Shown here piece after piece: positions 34,152 through 44,614 of a DNA stretch of 64,000 nt. The translations under genes were made by a program, and so were the position numbers. Origin of the DNA: an uncultured Cytophagales bacterium (lineage in GTDB: Bacteria > Bacteroidota > Bacteroidia > Cytophagales > Thermonemataceae); NCBI GenBank assembly GCA_937911505.1, contig CALEMF010000016.1, positions 107,841 through 171,840 on the forward strand, given 5' to 3'. How positions within the stretch are numbered: position 1 is the first letter of the stretch; each line of letters opens with the position of its first letter. Below the pieces are notes generated by a model that was given only the letters and a program-made list of their open reading frames with translations, was not told the origin of the DNA and did not search any database.

Positions 34152-35177
34152 TTAGATAAAGTTCACCTCAGGGGTAAGCATAATGTCAAATCTTGCTTTT
34201 ACACTGTCTTGTATCTCGTGCGCTAGTTGCTTGATTTCTGCTCCTTTTCCTGCCCCGTAGTTAACCAGTACGAGGGCTTGCTTTTCGTGTACCCCTACCT
34301 CTCCTTGTCTTTTTCCTTTCCATCCGCATTGTTCTATAAGCCAACCAGCAGGTATTTTGGTAGTCTCTTCCGTCATTGGATAGGCAGGCATATGTGGGTA
34401 ATCGACTTTTATTTTCTCAAAGTGCGTATTAGGTACGGTGGGATTTTTAAAAAAACTTCCTGCATTCCCTATTTTTTTAGGATCAGGTAATTTACTGGAT
34501 CGAATCCTGATGACAGCGTCACTAATGGCCTTGATGGAGAGTTCTGTAATCTTCATAGCATCGAGGGTTTGTTGGATCGCTCCATAAGCTATGTTATACT
34601 GAGGTTGTTTATTGAGCCGAAAGGTAACATTAAGAATGGTATATTGCCCTTTTACCTCGTGCTTAAAAATACTCTCTCTATAGCCAAAAGCACATTGGGC
34701 TTTCGTGAAAGTATGTACTTCTTGAAGTGTATTATGTAATGCTTCTAAGCTGGCAAAAACTTCTTTAATTTCCACCCCGTACGCACCTATATTTTGCATA
34801 GGCGCTGCACCTACTGTACCAGGAATCAGCGAAAGATTTTCTACTCCTGCCCAATCCTTCTCGATGCAGTACTGTACGAAGTCGTGCCAGACTTCTCCTG
34901 CGCCTACTCTCACCCATACGTACTGATCGTCTTCTCTTATTTTTTCGATGCCTTTAAAGCTTATTTTGATGACTAGTCCATCAAAATCTTGGGTAAATAA
35001 CACATTACTTCCCCCACCTAAAATCAGTTTTCTTTCTTGTGCTAGGCCTTTGTCAGTCAGCAGGCTTTTCAACCTCGTGAGGGTATCGACCTCAGTAAAC
35101 AGTTTAGCCTGTGCGCCTATACCGAAAGTATTATATGGTTTGAGAGAGACGTTTTTCTGTAGGTGAATGTCTTCCAA
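34152..35177 (-). CDS. murB: UDP-N-acetylenolpyruvoylglucosamine reductase
   Basis: 341-aa FAD enzyme that reduces UDP-GlcNAc-enolpyruvate to UDP-MurNAc with NADPH, an early cytoplasmic step of peptidoglycan synthesis. Motifs: NTFGIGAQAK at the start, LGGGSNVLF, the FAD-binding GAGEVWHDFV and LSLIPGTVGAAPMQNIGAYG, the catalytic-serine region GSFFKNP, and AGWLIEQCGWKG. The presence of the YRESIF segment and the overall length fit the type I (E. coli-like) enzymes. It follows the pseudouridine synthase gene by 19 bases, so it is the third gene of a DUF4834-RluA-murB transcript. Confidence 0.96.
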   Translation of the reverse strand: MEDIHLQKNVSLKPYNTFGIGAQAKLFTEVDTLTRLKSLLTDKGLAQERKLILGGGSNVLFTQDFDGLVIKISFKGIEKIREDDQYVWVRVGAGEVWHDFVQYCIEKDWAGVENLSLIPGTVGAAPMQNIGAYGVEIKEVFASLEALHNTLQEVHTFTKAQCAFGYRESIFKHEVKGQYTILNVTFRLNKQPQYNIAYGAIQQTLDAMKITELSIKAISDAVIRIRSSKLPDPKKIGNAGSFFKNPTVPNTHFEKIKVDYPHMPAYPMTEETTKIPAGWLIEQCGWKGKRQGEVGVHEKQALVLVNYGAGKGAEIKQLAHEIQDSVKARFDIMLTPEVNFI

Positions 35178-35196
35178 TGGGTATCAGTTTTGAATA

Positions 35197-35919
35197 TTAT
35201 GTAAATCGTGCTAACTGCTTCAAGAGGGCAGCAAAATCTTTAGGATAAGGGGCTTCTACGTTGACTTCCTCTCCTGCCAAAGAAGTAAAGGTAAGTTGGT
35301 GGGCGTGGAGTGCAAAGCGTTTCATCAAGGGTTGTTCCTCTGTTCCTTTTTTCAAGTGGTAGTTTCTTTTGAGGTCTGAGAGGTAAAAGGGCGCACCTCC
35401 GTACATCTCATCACCCACAATAGGCGCATCCATACAAGCGAGATGAATACGTATTTGATGCATACGACCTGTCACAGGCTGACAGGCCACTAAGGTGTGT
35501 TCTCTGAAGAGCTTCAGGGTATTGAATATGGTCAGTGAAGGTTTTCCTTCTTGCATATCAATGGTGACCATCCCTTTCTTAGAGAGCTTCAGAATAGGTA
35601 AATCCATTTCTACTTGCTGAAAATTACGTAAATCATGGATGACAGCGTGGTAAAGTTTGGCTACTTCCCTATTTTGAAACTGAAGCGTCAGATGCTTATA
35701 AGCCTCATTATGTTTGGCAATGGCTAAACAGCCAGAAGTTTCTTTATCTAGGCGGTGTGCCATTTGTACTGTATCGTGGTAGGCTCTGGCTAAGCCTAGT
35801 ATACTCTGTACACGGTCTGCCGTGCGTTCGTCCAGTGTAGCTACAAAAGGGGGCTTATTGATCACGATATAATCTTCGTCTTCAAAAAGTATAAGAGTTT
35901 CAAAGGTAAGTTTAGCCAT
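35197..35919 (-). CDS. RluA-family pseudouridine synthase
   Basis: 240-aa RNA pseudouridine synthase. It has the RluA catalytic motif HRLDKETSGCLA, whose Asp is the nucleophile that isomerises uridine, and the conserved C-terminal GRMHQIRIHLA. The N-terminus goes straight to the catalytic domain (ILFEDEDYIVINKPP), so there is no S4 RNA-binding domain; this fits the short RluA/RluC/TruC-like group. The target RNA (rRNA or tRNA) cannot be told. It lies between DUF4834 (39 bases upstream) and murB (19 bases downstream) on the same strand. Confidence 0.9.
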   Translation of the reverse strand: MAKLTFETLILFEDEDYIVINKPPFVATLDERTADRVQSILGLARAYHDTVQMAHRLDKETSGCLAIAKHNEAYKHLTLQFQNREVAKLYHAVIHDLRNFQQVEMDLPILKLSKKGMVTIDMQEGKPSLTIFNTLKLFREHTLVACQPVTGRMHQIRIHLACMDAPIVGDEMYGGAPFYLSDLKRNYHLKKGTEEQPLMKRFALHAHQLTFTSLAGEEVNVEAPYPKDFAALLKQLARFT

Positions 35920-35958
35920 GAGGTTATCAGAAGGTCTTTTTACGATTTCAAGGAAGGA

Positions 35959-36201
35959 TTACTCTACCTCTTCATAGGGGGTATATTCACCTCCTTTGAA
36001 TTTCTTCTTTTGTTTACGTCGCTCCTTTTCTGGCACATAGTCGATGTGTATTTCTCCTTTGGGTTTATTTTTCTGGTAGGTTGAATAGACTTTCTTTTGG
36101 GATGTACTGCCCGTTAGCCAAAGCAAAAATCGGATAATTCTACCGCTAAACGTTATTAATAGATAAAAAATAATCAGAAACAGAAAAATACTCTTTAACA
36201 T
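35959..36201 (-). CDS. DUF4834 family small membrane protein
   Basis: 80-aa protein of the Bacteroidota-specific DUF4834 family. One N-terminal transmembrane helix (FLFLIIFYLLITF) is followed by a basic, polar tail with the conserved phrase GEIHIDYVPE and KKFKGGEYTPYEEVE at the end. I start at 36201 because a perfect promoter at 36220-36250 lies inside the longer frame that begins at 36249. It is the first gene of a likely DUF4834-RluA-murB operon. The function is unknown. Confidence 0.82.
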   Translation of the reverse strand: MLKSIFLFLIIFYLLITFSGRIIRFLLWLTGSTSQKKVYSTYQKNKPKGEIHIDYVPEKERRKQKKKFKGGEYTPYEEVE

Positions 36202-36219
36202 AGCCTGGTTGTTTAAATA

Positions 36220-36250
36220 CAAAAATACATGAGCAGTCGCATAATTCAAA
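36220..36250 (-). promoter_or_regulatory. Promoter TTTG-N19-TATTTTTG for the DUF4834-RluA-murB operon
   Basis: Minus strand: TTTG (36250-36247), 19 bases, TATTTTTG (36227-36220). Both elements match the Bacteroidota consensus exactly. Transcription would begin near 36213, about 12 bases before the ATG at 36201. This decides the start of the DUF4834 gene. Confidence 0.65.
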
Positions 36251-36466
36251 GATCAGGAAATGGTATTCATAAAATGGATTGCCCCTAGCCATTGTTTATA
36301 GAAATAGGGTGTGAGGTAGTTTTATACCTTTTTCACGCACTATATTACCCTTGAGGCGGTACTGTCACTACTTTATAACTTTCCGCCTATATTGCAAGTT
36401 TTTATAAAAAGCTATGGATTTCCCGAAAGCCTCCTTTATTATTGCAAAAATATTCTTCAAAGCCGC

Positions 36467-37441
36467 ATGACACTACGCCTCAAAGATATACAAGCGCCTA
36501 TCGCCAACGAGATGAAAATCTTCGAGCATAAATTTAGAGAGGCAATGAAGAGCAAGGTATTCCTGTTGGATAAAATCATGAACTACATTGTACAACGAAA
36601 AGGAAAGCAAGTGCGTCCTATGTTTGTATTTTTGATGGCAGGTACTTGTGGCGATATCTCTGAAAAGACTTACCGAGGGGCTTCTCTCATAGAATTGCTA
36701 CACACCGCTACCTTGGTACACGACGATGTGGTAGATGACTCCGACCATCGTAGAGGCTTCTTCTCTGTAAATGCCCTCTGGAAAAACAAAATTGCTGTCT
36801 TGGTAGGTGACTTCTTACTTTCACGTGGCCTCTTACTCTCCATAGATAATGATGATTTTGAATTATTGCGCTTGGTCTCCCACGCAGTTCGTGAAATGAG
36901 TGAGGGAGAGCTGCTTCAAATTGCCAAGGCACGTCAGTTGGATATTACCGAAGAAATTTACTTCGAAATTATTAGACAAAAAACAGCTTCCTTGATCGCC
37001 TCCTGTTGTGCCGTAGGGGCTGCTTCCGTCAACGCTGCGCCTGCCACCATCCAACAAGCACAAGCGTTTGGGGAGAAAGTAGGTATTGCTTTCCAAATAA
37101 AAGATGATCTCTTTGACTATGGTACAGCAGAAATTGGGAAACCTGTTGGGATCGATATTAAGGAAAAGAAAATGACGCTCCCCTTAATTTATGCCCTTAA
37201 TCAGGCAAGCTGGATTAAAAAAAGGCACATTATCAACCTTATTAAAAACCAAAGTCATAAAACAACTAAAGTAAATGAAGTGATCGATTTTGTAAAGGAT
37301 GCGGGAGGACTCGACTATGCTGTCAATAAAATGCAAAATTATTACCAAGCAGCCATGACCCTGCTACAAGACTTTAAGGACTCTCCCTACAAAACTTCCC
37401 TTCAGCAGCTCGTACAATTCACCATCGAAAGGGAAAAATAG
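36467..37441 (+). CDS. Polyprenyl (trans-isoprenyl) diphosphate synthase
   Basis: 324-aa enzyme that lengthens isoprenyl diphosphates head-to-tail, giving the side chain of menaquinone or similar lipids. First Asp-rich motif: LVHDDVVDDSDHRRG. Second Asp-rich motif: FQIKDDLFDYG. Other family signs are GKQVRPMFVFL at the start and GDFLLSRGL. The start at 36467 (MTLRLKD) fits the family length; an ATG at 36392 would add 25 unrelated residues. Chain length cannot be set with confidence, but small residues before the first motif suggest a long-chain (octaprenyl-like) product. Confidence 0.92.
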   Translation: MTLRLKDIQAPIANEMKIFEHKFREAMKSKVFLLDKIMNYIVQRKGKQVRPMFVFLMAGTCGDISEKTYRGASLIELLHTATLVHDDVVDDSDHRRGFFSVNALWKNKIAVLVGDFLLSRGLLLSIDNDDFELLRLVSHAVREMSEGELLQIAKARQLDITEEIYFEIIRQKTASLIASCCAVGAASVNAAPATIQQAQAFGEKVGIAFQIKDDLFDYGTAEIGKPVGIDIKEKKMTLPLIYALNQASWIKKRHIINLIKNQSHKTTKVNEVIDFVKDAGGLDYAVNKMQNYYQAAMTLLQDFKDSPYKTSLQQLVQFTIEREK

Positions 37442-37515
37442 TACTTTTCTGCGTAGACGTTGTATCTTGAGGTAGGATTTCATATTTTGATGCGCTTAAA
37501 CTCATATAATTCCCT

Positions 37516-39198
37516 ATGAAATCCTTACGCAATCAAGTTTTACAAGATCGCTTTACAAAGAGTGCTAACTTCTATGAAAGTGACTTGATCTTACAGCATT
37601 TCCTACAAAACTACCTTTCCAAAAAAGCCTTACAGTACCTACAACCTTCTTTGACAAGGCTAGGAAAACAAGCAGCTTCCGAGATGGATACCCTCTCTCT
37701 GGAAGCAGACAAAAACACCCCTCAGCTTATCAAGCGTAACTTTTACGGAGAAGATATTGACCAAGTGAAGTTTCATCCTAGCTACTGGCAGCTTATGCAG
37801 ATAGCAGCTACCTCAGAGATGTTTCGGGTAAAGTGGTTGCCAGAAAATAAAACGCAATTTCAAAAAGAAAGACATTTAGCTGGTTTTGCGCCTTACTTTC
37901 TCTATACCATGGCCGAAGGGGGCATTCCCTGCCCACTTTGTATGACAGACGGCGTAGCACGGCTTATAGATCGTTATTGTACCGAAGCAGATAAAGCACG
38001 GCTACTGCCCCATATTTACGCTACTAACCTAGAAGATTTCTTTACAGGGGCTATGTTCTTGACGGAGAAAGCGGGCGGCTCAGACGTAGGCGCTAACCTA
38101 GTAACCGCTACCCATAAAGAAAATGACTACTACTTGTTAAATGGGGAAAAGTGGTTTTGTAGCAATGTTAATGCAGATATTATCTTCGTCTTGGCGCGTA
38201 CCAACCCTGCTATTCAAGGTACCAAAGGACTTTCTATCTTTCTAGTAGAGAAAACAAAGCCAGACGGTACAAAAAACCCCTTATCTGTGGTACGTCTAAA
38301 GGATAAGTTGGGTGTTCGTTCGATGGCCAGTGCAGAGTGTATGCTACAAGATACTTGGGGGAAGTTGGTAGGAAAAGAGGGAGAAGGCTTTAAGATCATG
38401 ACAGACATGATTAACCTCTCTCGTGTATACAACGCGATGACGGCGGTGGCTTTTATGCGCCGCGCCTTGGTTGAAGTGTATCAGTTTTTGTCCTATAGAA
38501 TTACTTTCGGTACGGAGGCGCTCGACCACGGTCTTATCAGGCAGCAACTTGCCAAGCTACATAGTCTTTATTTAGCCAACTTCTACCTTACTTGGCATAC
38601 CGTAAAGATTCTAGACCAAGCGGATAATGGAGACCCCAAAGCCCTAGCGTTGAGTCGCTTTTTAACGCCTATGATTAAAAAATGTACTGCAGAGACGGGC
38701 GTTTATGTCATTAGAGAAAGTATGGAGCTGATGGGCGGGATGGGCTATATCGAAGATGGCATGATGCCAAAGCTCATGCGCGATATGATGGTACTTCCTA
38801 TTTGGGAAGGCGCTGGCAATATTATGGTCTTAGATATGCTGAGAGCCAGTAGTAAGTCTGAAGGTTTACAATACCTCTTACAAGACGTGGTAAGCATATT
38901 CAACGAAAGTGAGCCCCTAAAACCTTTGATCGCAAAGGTAGAGACACTGCAAAAACACTTAGGAGCGATACATAATGAACCTTGGGAAGTACTCTCTTGT
39001 ACAGCAAAAGACACCTTTGCCTACCTCACACAACTCGTGCAAATTGCCTTCTTACAACAATATAAGGATGAACAAAGCAACGATTGGCTACAACCCGCCC
39101 AAATGCTATTGATACAAGATCTGGACAGAGATTCTTTAGCGATCCAAAAGCCCTTAGAAAAAGTAACCGTGCAGCAAATGCTAGGTTGGATTTTTTAG
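37516..39198 (+). CDS. AidB-like acyl-CoA dehydrogenase family protein
   Basis: 560-aa protein of the acyl-CoA dehydrogenase superfamily, longer than normal members and closest to the AidB group. Evidence: [13 protein letters not shown] near residue 135 in place of the usual opening, the FAD-site segment [14 protein letters not shown], and the end motif [18 protein letters not shown], in which Glu431 takes the place of the catalytic Glu. An additional C-terminal helical part of about 110 residues follows. E. coli AidB belongs to the alkylation response and binds DNA, but ordinary members of this group may act on acyl-CoA, so the role is open. The stop overlaps the convergent YifB gene by four bases. 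Confidence 0.85.
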   Translation: MKSLRNQVLQDRFTKSANFYESDLILQHFLQNYLSKKALQYLQPSLTRLGKQAASEMDTLSLEADKNTPQLIKRNFYGEDIDQVKFHPSYWQLMQIAATSEMFRVKWLPENKTQFQKERHLAGFAPYFLYTMAEGGIPCPLCMTDGVARLIDRYCTEADKARLLPHIYATNLEDFFTGAMFLTEKAGGSDVGANLVTATHKENDYYLLNGEKWFCSNVNADIIFVLARTNPAIQGTKGLSIFLVEKTKPDGTKNPLSVVRLKDKLGVRSMASAECMLQDTWGKLVGKEGEGFKIMTDMINLSRVYNAMTAVAFMRRALVEVYQFLSYRITFGTEALDHGLIRQQLAKLHSLYLANFYLTWHTVKILDQADNGDPKALALSRFLTPMIKKCTAETGVYVIRESMELMGGMGYIEDGMMPKLMRDMMVLPIWEGAGNIMVLDMLRASSKSEGLQYLLQDVVSIFNESEPLKPLIAKVETLQKHLGAIHNEPWEVLSCTAKDTFAYLTQLVQIAFLQQYKDEQSNDWLQPAQMLLIQDLDRDSLAIQKPLEKVTVQQMLGWIF

Positions 39199-40739
39199 GG
39201 TTGACCTGCCCAGTTTTCTCTATCTAAGCTTCTGTATTGAATGGCTTCTGCCAAGTGCTCTACTTTTATTGTTTCGCTTTCCGCCAAATCTGCAATGGTA
39301 CGGGCTACTTTTAAGATACGGTCATAGGCTCTGGCAGAAAGTCCTAGCTTTTCCATAGCTGTTTTTAATAGATTTCTGCCCGCTTCGCTAATCTGACATA
39401 CCTCTTTTACCATTGGCGAGGGCATCATGGCATTAGAATACATACTTTTATGTTCTTTGAAACGCTCCAGTTGTAGCGTACGTGCTTTTTCTACCCTCGC
39501 ACGGATCGTAGCGCTGTCTTCTACTTTTCTATTGGCGGTCATCTCGTCGAAAGAAACAGGGGTTACCTCTACGTGTAAGTCGATTCTATCTAGCAAAGGG
39601 CCACTGATTTTACTTAGATAACGCTGTACTACACCAGGGCTACAGATACACTCTTTTTCAGGGTGATTGTAATAGCCACAGGGGCAAGGGTTCATGCTGG
39701 CGATCAACATAAAGCTGGCGGGGAACTCTACTGACACTTTGGCCCTAGAAATCGTTACCCTTCTTTCTTCTAGGGGTTGTCTCATTACCTCTAATACACT
39801 TCTCTTAAATTCTGGTAGCTCATCTAGAAAGAGCACGCCATTATGCGCCAGTGAAATCTCTCCAGGTTGTGGTACGTTTCCACCTCCTACGAGGGCTACA
39901 TCGCTAATGGTATGATGAGGCGCTCTGAACGGACGAGCGGCTACCAGTGAGGTATCGGCGCTCAATTTACCTACTACTGAGTGGATTTTGGTTGTTTCAA
40001 GCGCTTCAAAGAGTGTAAGGGGTGGTAAAATAGACGCCAAGCGCTTGGCTAGCATCGTTTTACCAGCACCAGGAGGCCCAATCATAATAACATTATGCCC
40101 ACCTGCTGCCGCAATCTCTAACGCCCGCTTGATATTCTCTTGCCCTTGTACATCTGCAAAATCTGCTTTGTAGCTATTGAGGTTTTGAGAGAATAGCTCG
40201 CGAGTGTCTTTTACGAGCGGTTTTATGGCATGTGTCCCGCCCAAAAACTGTAGTGCTTCTTCTAGGTTTTTGACAGGAATGATATCGAGATTATTGACAA
40301 TGGCTGCCTCAGAGGCATTTTCGTAAGGTAAAATAAATCCCTTAAAGCCTTCTTTCCTGGCTTCTATAGCAATGGGTAGTACGCCTTTTACAGGACGTAA
40401 CTCGCCATCGAGGGCGAGTTCTCCCATAATCATATACTTTTCTAATACTTCAGCCTCTATTTGTTCAGAAGCTGCTAAAATCCCTAACGCAATAGGAAGA
40501 TCATAACCAGCCCCCTCTTTACGAACGTCGGCAGGGGCTAAGTTGACCACTACTTTTCTTCTTGGAAATTTATAGCCTAGTTGTTTAATGGCCGTGTCGA
40601 TTCGTTGTGTACTTTCCTTGATAGCATTATCAGGTAGCCCTACCATATAAAAACCAGTTCCTTGGTTGACATCTACTTCTATGGTAATTTTAAAGGCATT
40701 GACACCGTGTACGGCTCCTCCAAAAGTTTTTGCTAGCAT
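39195..40739 (-). CDS. YifB/ComM family AAA+ ATPase
   Basis: 514-aa magnesium chelatase-like AAA+ protein. The N-terminal domain (residues 1-170, [32 protein letters not shown]) has the Lon-type fold. The ATPase core has Walker [16 protein letters not shown], Walker [12 protein letters not shown] and the Cys pair [16 protein letters not shown], then the C-terminal helical Mg_chelatase domain. ComM in naturally competent bacteria is a hexameric helicase that drives branch migration during integration of taken-up DNA. Most Bacteroidota carry one copy. The assigned function here follows from the family only. Confidence 0.94.
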   Translation of the reverse strand: MLAKTFGGAVHGVNAFKITIEVDVNQGTGFYMVGLPDNAIKESTQRIDTAIKQLGYKFPRRKVVVNLAPADVRKEGAGYDLPIALGILAASEQIEAEVLEKYMIMGELALDGELRPVKGVLPIAIEARKEGFKGFILPYENASEAAIVNNLDIIPVKNLEEALQFLGGTHAIKPLVKDTRELFSQNLNSYKADFADVQGQENIKRALEIAAAGGHNVIMIGPPGAGKTMLAKRLASILPPLTLFEALETTKIHSVVGKLSADTSLVAARPFRAPHHTISDVALVGGGNVPQPGEISLAHNGVLFLDELPEFKRSVLEVMRQPLEERRVTISRAKVSVEFPASFMLIASMNPCPCGYYNHPEKECICSPGVVQRYLSKISGPLLDRIDLHVEVTPVSFDEMTANRKVEDSATIRARVEKARTLQLERFKEHKSMYSNAMMPSPMVKEVCQISEAGRNLLKTAMEKLGLSARAYDRILKVARTIADLAESETIKVEHLAEAIQYRSLDRENWAGQP

Positions 40740-40987
40740 AAAGCAAGATAGTGTTTAATGATGATCACTACATAAGGCTGTAAAATACGCTTCTATCTTT
40801 ATTACACCAAAGAAAACATAAAAATCTATTCTTTCTCTTCTTAGAATAGTTATCAGAAAAAAGCTGTTTTATATGGTTTTTTCTTACTTTTATGCACAAC
40901 GAACTCCTTATAACTTTTGCTATTTGCTAAAAATATCGCGACGAGTTCAATGTATAACCAAAATATTCTAAAATACTAAAATCATTT

Positions 40988-41995
40988 ATGAGAATTATTG
41001 TACCTATGGCAGGTATGGGCAAGCGTATGCGCCCTCACACCCTTACTATCCCTAAACCGCTGGTTCCTATAGCGGGAAAACCCATTGTGCATCGTTTGGT
41101 AGAAGATATTGTAGCTGTTTGCGAGGAGCCTGTAGAAGAAATAGCCTTCATTATCAAAGAAAGCTTTGGGAAGGCGGTAGAAGATAGCCTCACCAGTATT
41201 GCAGCCACCTTGGGGGCAAAAGGCACCATTCATTACCAAGAAGAAGCCCTTGGTACTGCCCATGCGATTCTCTGTGCGGCTGATGCGCTGGAAGGTAATG
41301 TAGTTGTTGCCTTTGCTGACACACTCTTCAAGGCTGATTTTAAGCTAGATACTTCTCAAGAGGGAATCATTTGGGTACAACGCGTAGAAGACCCTAGTGC
41401 TTTTGGCGTAGTAAAGCTCTCTGAAACGGGAGCCATTAACGCTTTTGTGGAAAAACCTGAAAGTTTTGTGTCTGACTTGGCCATTATAGGTATTTACTAC
41501 TTTAAAGATGGTGCTTATTTGAAGGAAGAGCTACAATACTTAATAGATCACGATATTAAAGACAAAGGAGAGTACCAACTTACCAATGCCCTCGAAAACA
41601 TGAGAAATAAAGGTACTAAATTTGTGACAGGTCAGGTGGTGGAGTGGTTGGACTGTGGTAATAAAAATGCCACCGTATATACCAACCAACGTTACTTAGA
41701 GTTTCTTAGAGAGAAAGACTTAATTGCTTCTTCTGCTAAGATACATAATTCCGTCATTATTCCACCCGTGTACATTGGCGAGCAAGTAGAAATTAATAAT
41801 AGTATTATTGGTCCGCACGTTTCTGTGGGACACCAAACGAAAGTAGCTGATTCTGTCATTAAAAACTCTATTATCCAAACAAATACGCAGGTAGATTCTG
41901 CCCACATCGCAAACTCTATGCTGGGCAATTTTGTTGTAGTTCAAGGTAAGCCTGCCGATCTCAGTTTGGGTGATTACAACGTTCATAAAACATAA
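40988..41995 (+). CDS. Sugar-phosphate nucleotidyltransferase
   Basis: 335-aa NTP-transferase. The N-terminal Rossmann-like domain opens with IIVPMAGMGKRMRPHT and PKPLVPIAGKPIV, which bind the NTP. A metal-site Asp lies in VVAFADTLF, and the sugar region includes NAFVEKPE and WLDCGN. The C-terminal quarter has hexapeptide-like repeats (NSVIIPPVYIGEQVEINNSIIG), which fold as a left-handed beta-helix. It probably makes an NDP-sugar such as dTDP- or UDP-glucose from sugar-1-phosphate; the exact base and sugar are not fixed by sequence. The TPR gene follows after 11 bases. Confidence 0.9.
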   Translation: MRIIVPMAGMGKRMRPHTLTIPKPLVPIAGKPIVHRLVEDIVAVCEEPVEEIAFIIKESFGKAVEDSLTSIAATLGAKGTIHYQEEALGTAHAILCAADALEGNVVVAFADTLFKADFKLDTSQEGIIWVQRVEDPSAFGVVKLSETGAINAFVEKPESFVSDLAIIGIYYFKDGAYLKEELQYLIDHDIKDKGEYQLTNALENMRNKGTKFVTGQVVEWLDCGNKNATVYTNQRYLEFLREKDLIASSAKIHNSVIIPPVYIGEQVEINNSIIGPHVSVGHQTKVADSVIKNSIIQTNTQVDSAHIANSMLGNFVVVQGKPADLSLGDYNVHKT

Positions 41996-42006
41996 AAGCA
42001 TAGCGT

Positions 42007-43755
42007 ATGCAAGGTTTCTATAGCTTTATTATCTTTCTATGGGCCCTCTCCATAGGTACAACAACTGTCTTACAAGCGCAAAAAAAAGGCAAGAAGGACG
42101 CAGTCAATGATCAAGAGGATCGCTTTAAAGCGGAATCTCACCTTACTGAGGGGATGAAGTTTTATATCTTGGACAACTACAGTAATGCCCTAGTTAACTT
42201 CAAAAAAGCCTTGGCGCTACAACCTGAAAGCCCTGGTATTCATTACCAAATGGCTGAAACCTACATTAAACTCAAAAATTATGATGATGCCCTTGACCAT
42301 GCTGAGAAAGCACTTGCGCTAGACGCTGAGAACAAGCATTGTTACGTACTCTTGGCACGTTTGTATGAGAAGCAGGGAAAATTTGACAAAGCTGCTGAGG
42401 TGTACGAACGTTTACTCGAAACGACTCTGACGGGTATTAACCCCTATTATTACGAGCTAGCTCTTATTTATCAGTACCAGTTAAAAGATTACAAGCAAGC
42501 CCTCAAAACTTTTGAGAAAATAGAGCAAACATTTGGCATGAGCGAGGAGGTCATTCAGCAAAAGCAACAAATTTACATTCAACAAGGGAAGCTAGAGTTG
42601 GCCATTCAAGAAGGGACAAGACTTACTGATACTGACCCAAAAAATCCTAAATATGCTTTAGCACTTGCTGAGCTTTTCATCGCCAATAGCCAAACAGATC
42701 AGGCTGTGGTCCTATTAGAGAAAATAGCCAGAGATAATCCTGAAGAATATGCTGCCCACGCCCAAGCCAATATGCTCTTGGCCGATATCTATAAGAGTCA
42801 AGGGCAAGGCCAAAAGGCGGCTACTCGTATAGATGAGATGGTCAATGATCCCAAGGTAGACGCCGACGCCAAGGTAAAAGTGCTCATAGGACTTATGGCA
42901 GAGGCCAATACCGAGGCTCTCAAAGAAGAAGCTTACCAGTTGGCTACACAAATCGTTGATCAGCATCCTAACCATGTACAAGCTACTGCCGCATTGGCTG
43001 ATATTTTACTGGCACAGCATCAATTAAAAGAAGCGCGTGTGTATTACGAGAAAGCATTGGTATTAGACAATGCCCAGTTTGAATTATGGTACCAAGTGCT
43101 ACAAATAGATACCCAACTTGGAGAGGCTGATGCCATGATAAAGCACGCTGAAGAAGCGCTGGAGCTGTTCCCCAATCAAGCCATTTTGTGGCTTTATAGT
43201 GGTACTGGTTATTTCGAAAAAAGAGATTATAATACAGCTTTTGAAGTTTTTGAGCTAGGGCAGTCTTATGCCATCAGCAACGAGATGCTCTACAATGAAT
43301 TTTCTGTACGACTAGCCGACTGCTACAATGGACTAGGGCAGTTTGAAAAAGCCGATGCCCTGTATGGTGAAGTACTTGAAAAAGACCCCGAGAACGAACA
43401 CGCTTTGAATAACTACACTTATTACTTAGCTTTGCGAGGAGAAAAACTCAAACTGGCCGAAAAGCAGGCACAGAAGCTTACTACACTTCATCCTGACAAT
43501 CCTATCTATTGGGACACCTACGCTTGGGTACTTGATAAGCAAGGAGATTACAGGGAGGCAAAGAAGCTCATAGAGAAAGCACTTAAAAGTCCACATGGTA
43601 ACCAAGGAAGTATCTTGGAACACTATGGAGACGTACTCTTTAGACTCGGTCAGAAGGAAGAAGCTGTGATTCAGTGGCGTAAAGCGAAGGACGCAGGAGA
43701 AGTAAGCGAATTGATTGATAAAAAGATAGCAGAGAAAAAACTCTATGAACAATAA
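42007..43755 (+). CDS. Secreted tetratricopeptide-repeat protein
   Basis: 582-aa protein with an N-terminal signal-like hydrophobic segment (residues 5-24, ending LQAQ) and tetratricopeptide repeats over nearly the whole length (for example YSNALVNFKKALALQPESP, YDDALDHAEKALALDAEN, FDKAAEVYERLLE, AKKLIEKALKSPHGN). It should be periplasmic or membrane-attached and act as a scaffold. It sits between the nucleotidyltransferase (11 bases) and the DUF4292 lipoprotein (31 bases). This three-gene order is a known Bacteroidota arrangement, which suggests a common envelope-related task. Confidence 0.88.
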   Translation: MQGFYSFIIFLWALSIGTTTVLQAQKKGKKDAVNDQEDRFKAESHLTEGMKFYILDNYSNALVNFKKALALQPESPGIHYQMAETYIKLKNYDDALDHAEKALALDAENKHCYVLLARLYEKQGKFDKAAEVYERLLETTLTGINPYYYELALIYQYQLKDYKQALKTFEKIEQTFGMSEEVIQQKQQIYIQQGKLELAIQEGTRLTDTDPKNPKYALALAELFIANSQTDQAVVLLEKIARDNPEEYAAHAQANMLLADIYKSQGQGQKAATRIDEMVNDPKVDADAKVKVLIGLMAEANTEALKEEAYQLATQIVDQHPNHVQATAALADILLAQHQLKEARVYYEKALVLDNAQFELWYQVLQIDTQLGEADAMIKHAEEALELFPNQAILWLYSGTGYFEKRDYNTAFEVFELGQSYAISNEMLYNEFSVRLADCYNGLGQFEKADALYGEVLEKDPENEHALNNYTYYLALRGEKLKLAEKQAQKLTTLHPDNPIYWDTYAWVLDKQGDYREAKKLIEKALKSPHGNQGSILEHYGDVLFRLGQKEEAVIQWRKAKDAGEVSELIDKKIAEKKLYEQ

Positions 43756-43786
43756 GCACATAAACCATAGAAATTATTTTTAGAAA

Positions 43787-44614
43787 ATGTTGAAATACAG
43801 TAGTATATATATTTCAAAAGATGTACGGCTCCTCAGTACATCTTCTTTTTTAATGCTCCTTTTGCTATTTAGTGCTTGTAAAAAAAAGCGTATCACACGT
43901 AATATCGACCCCAATATTCCTGATCTAGTTCGTGCCGATACTATCAAAGAGGATATTAAGATAGTAGAAACTGACTTCGAGTATTTTAGCTCTAAGGCAA
44001 AAATCTACTTTAGTAACGGACAAGAAGAGGATAAGGCGAAAATTAATATTCGCATTAAAAAAGATAGTATCATCTGGCTCAATATGCACAAGGCAGGGAT
44101 AGAGGGGATTCGGGCTATGATTACCAAAGATTCTATCTTTATTATCAATCGCGTGAAAAAAGAATACGACACTTATAATTTCAAAGCACTTAGTGAACAG
44201 TACAATTTCAATCTCAACTACGATTTACTCCAATCGATTATCATTGGCGATATGCCCATAAAGCATTACCAAAAGAGAAACGTATTAAAAAATGCACAAT
44301 TTTACGTTATTCGGCAGACAGATGGGATCGTCAGCATTGATAATTACATTAGTCTAAAGAAGTTACGTTTAGAGAAACTACGCGTTACAGAGGTAAACTC
44401 TCAAAATACACTTGACCTAAGCTACAGCGATTTTGCCCTTATTCAGGAGATGTTTTTTCCGAAGAAGAACCAAGCTTCGCTTTCCTATAAAAGAGAAAGT
44501 AACCTTATTAATGTAAACGTAGAGATACAACACGATAACATAGAGCTCACCGACGAGCCTTTAAGGTTTCCTTTTAGAGTACCTAATAGCTACCAAAAAA
44601 ATAGTAAAGGATGA
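43787..44614 (+). CDS. DUF4292 lipoprotein
   Basis: 275-aa lipoprotein; the signal peptide has a long N-region and a lipobox FSAC (Cys31). The mature part matches DUF4292: DFEYFSSKAKIYF, then IKKDSIIWLNM, GIEGIRAMITKDSIFIINR and VKKEYDTY. It has a curved beta-sheet pattern like the outer-membrane lipoprotein carrier LolA/LolB fold, so binding of a lipid or lipopeptide at the periplasmic face is a reasonable idea, not a proof. Its stop overlaps the nuoI start by four bases (ATGA), showing that the two are translationally coupled. Confidence 0.88.
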   Translation: MLKYSSIYISKDVRLLSTSSFLMLLLLFSACKKKRITRNIDPNIPDLVRADTIKEDIKIVETDFEYFSSKAKIYFSNGQEEDKAKINIRIKKDSIIWLNMHKAGIEGIRAMITKDSIFIINRVKKEYDTYNFKALSEQYNFNLNYDLLQSIIIGDMPIKHYQKRNVLKNAQFYVIRQTDGIVSIDNYISLKKLRLEKLRVTEVNSQNTLDLSYSDFALIQEMFFPKKNQASLSYKRESNLINVNVEIQHDNIELTDEPLRFPFRVPNSYQKNSKG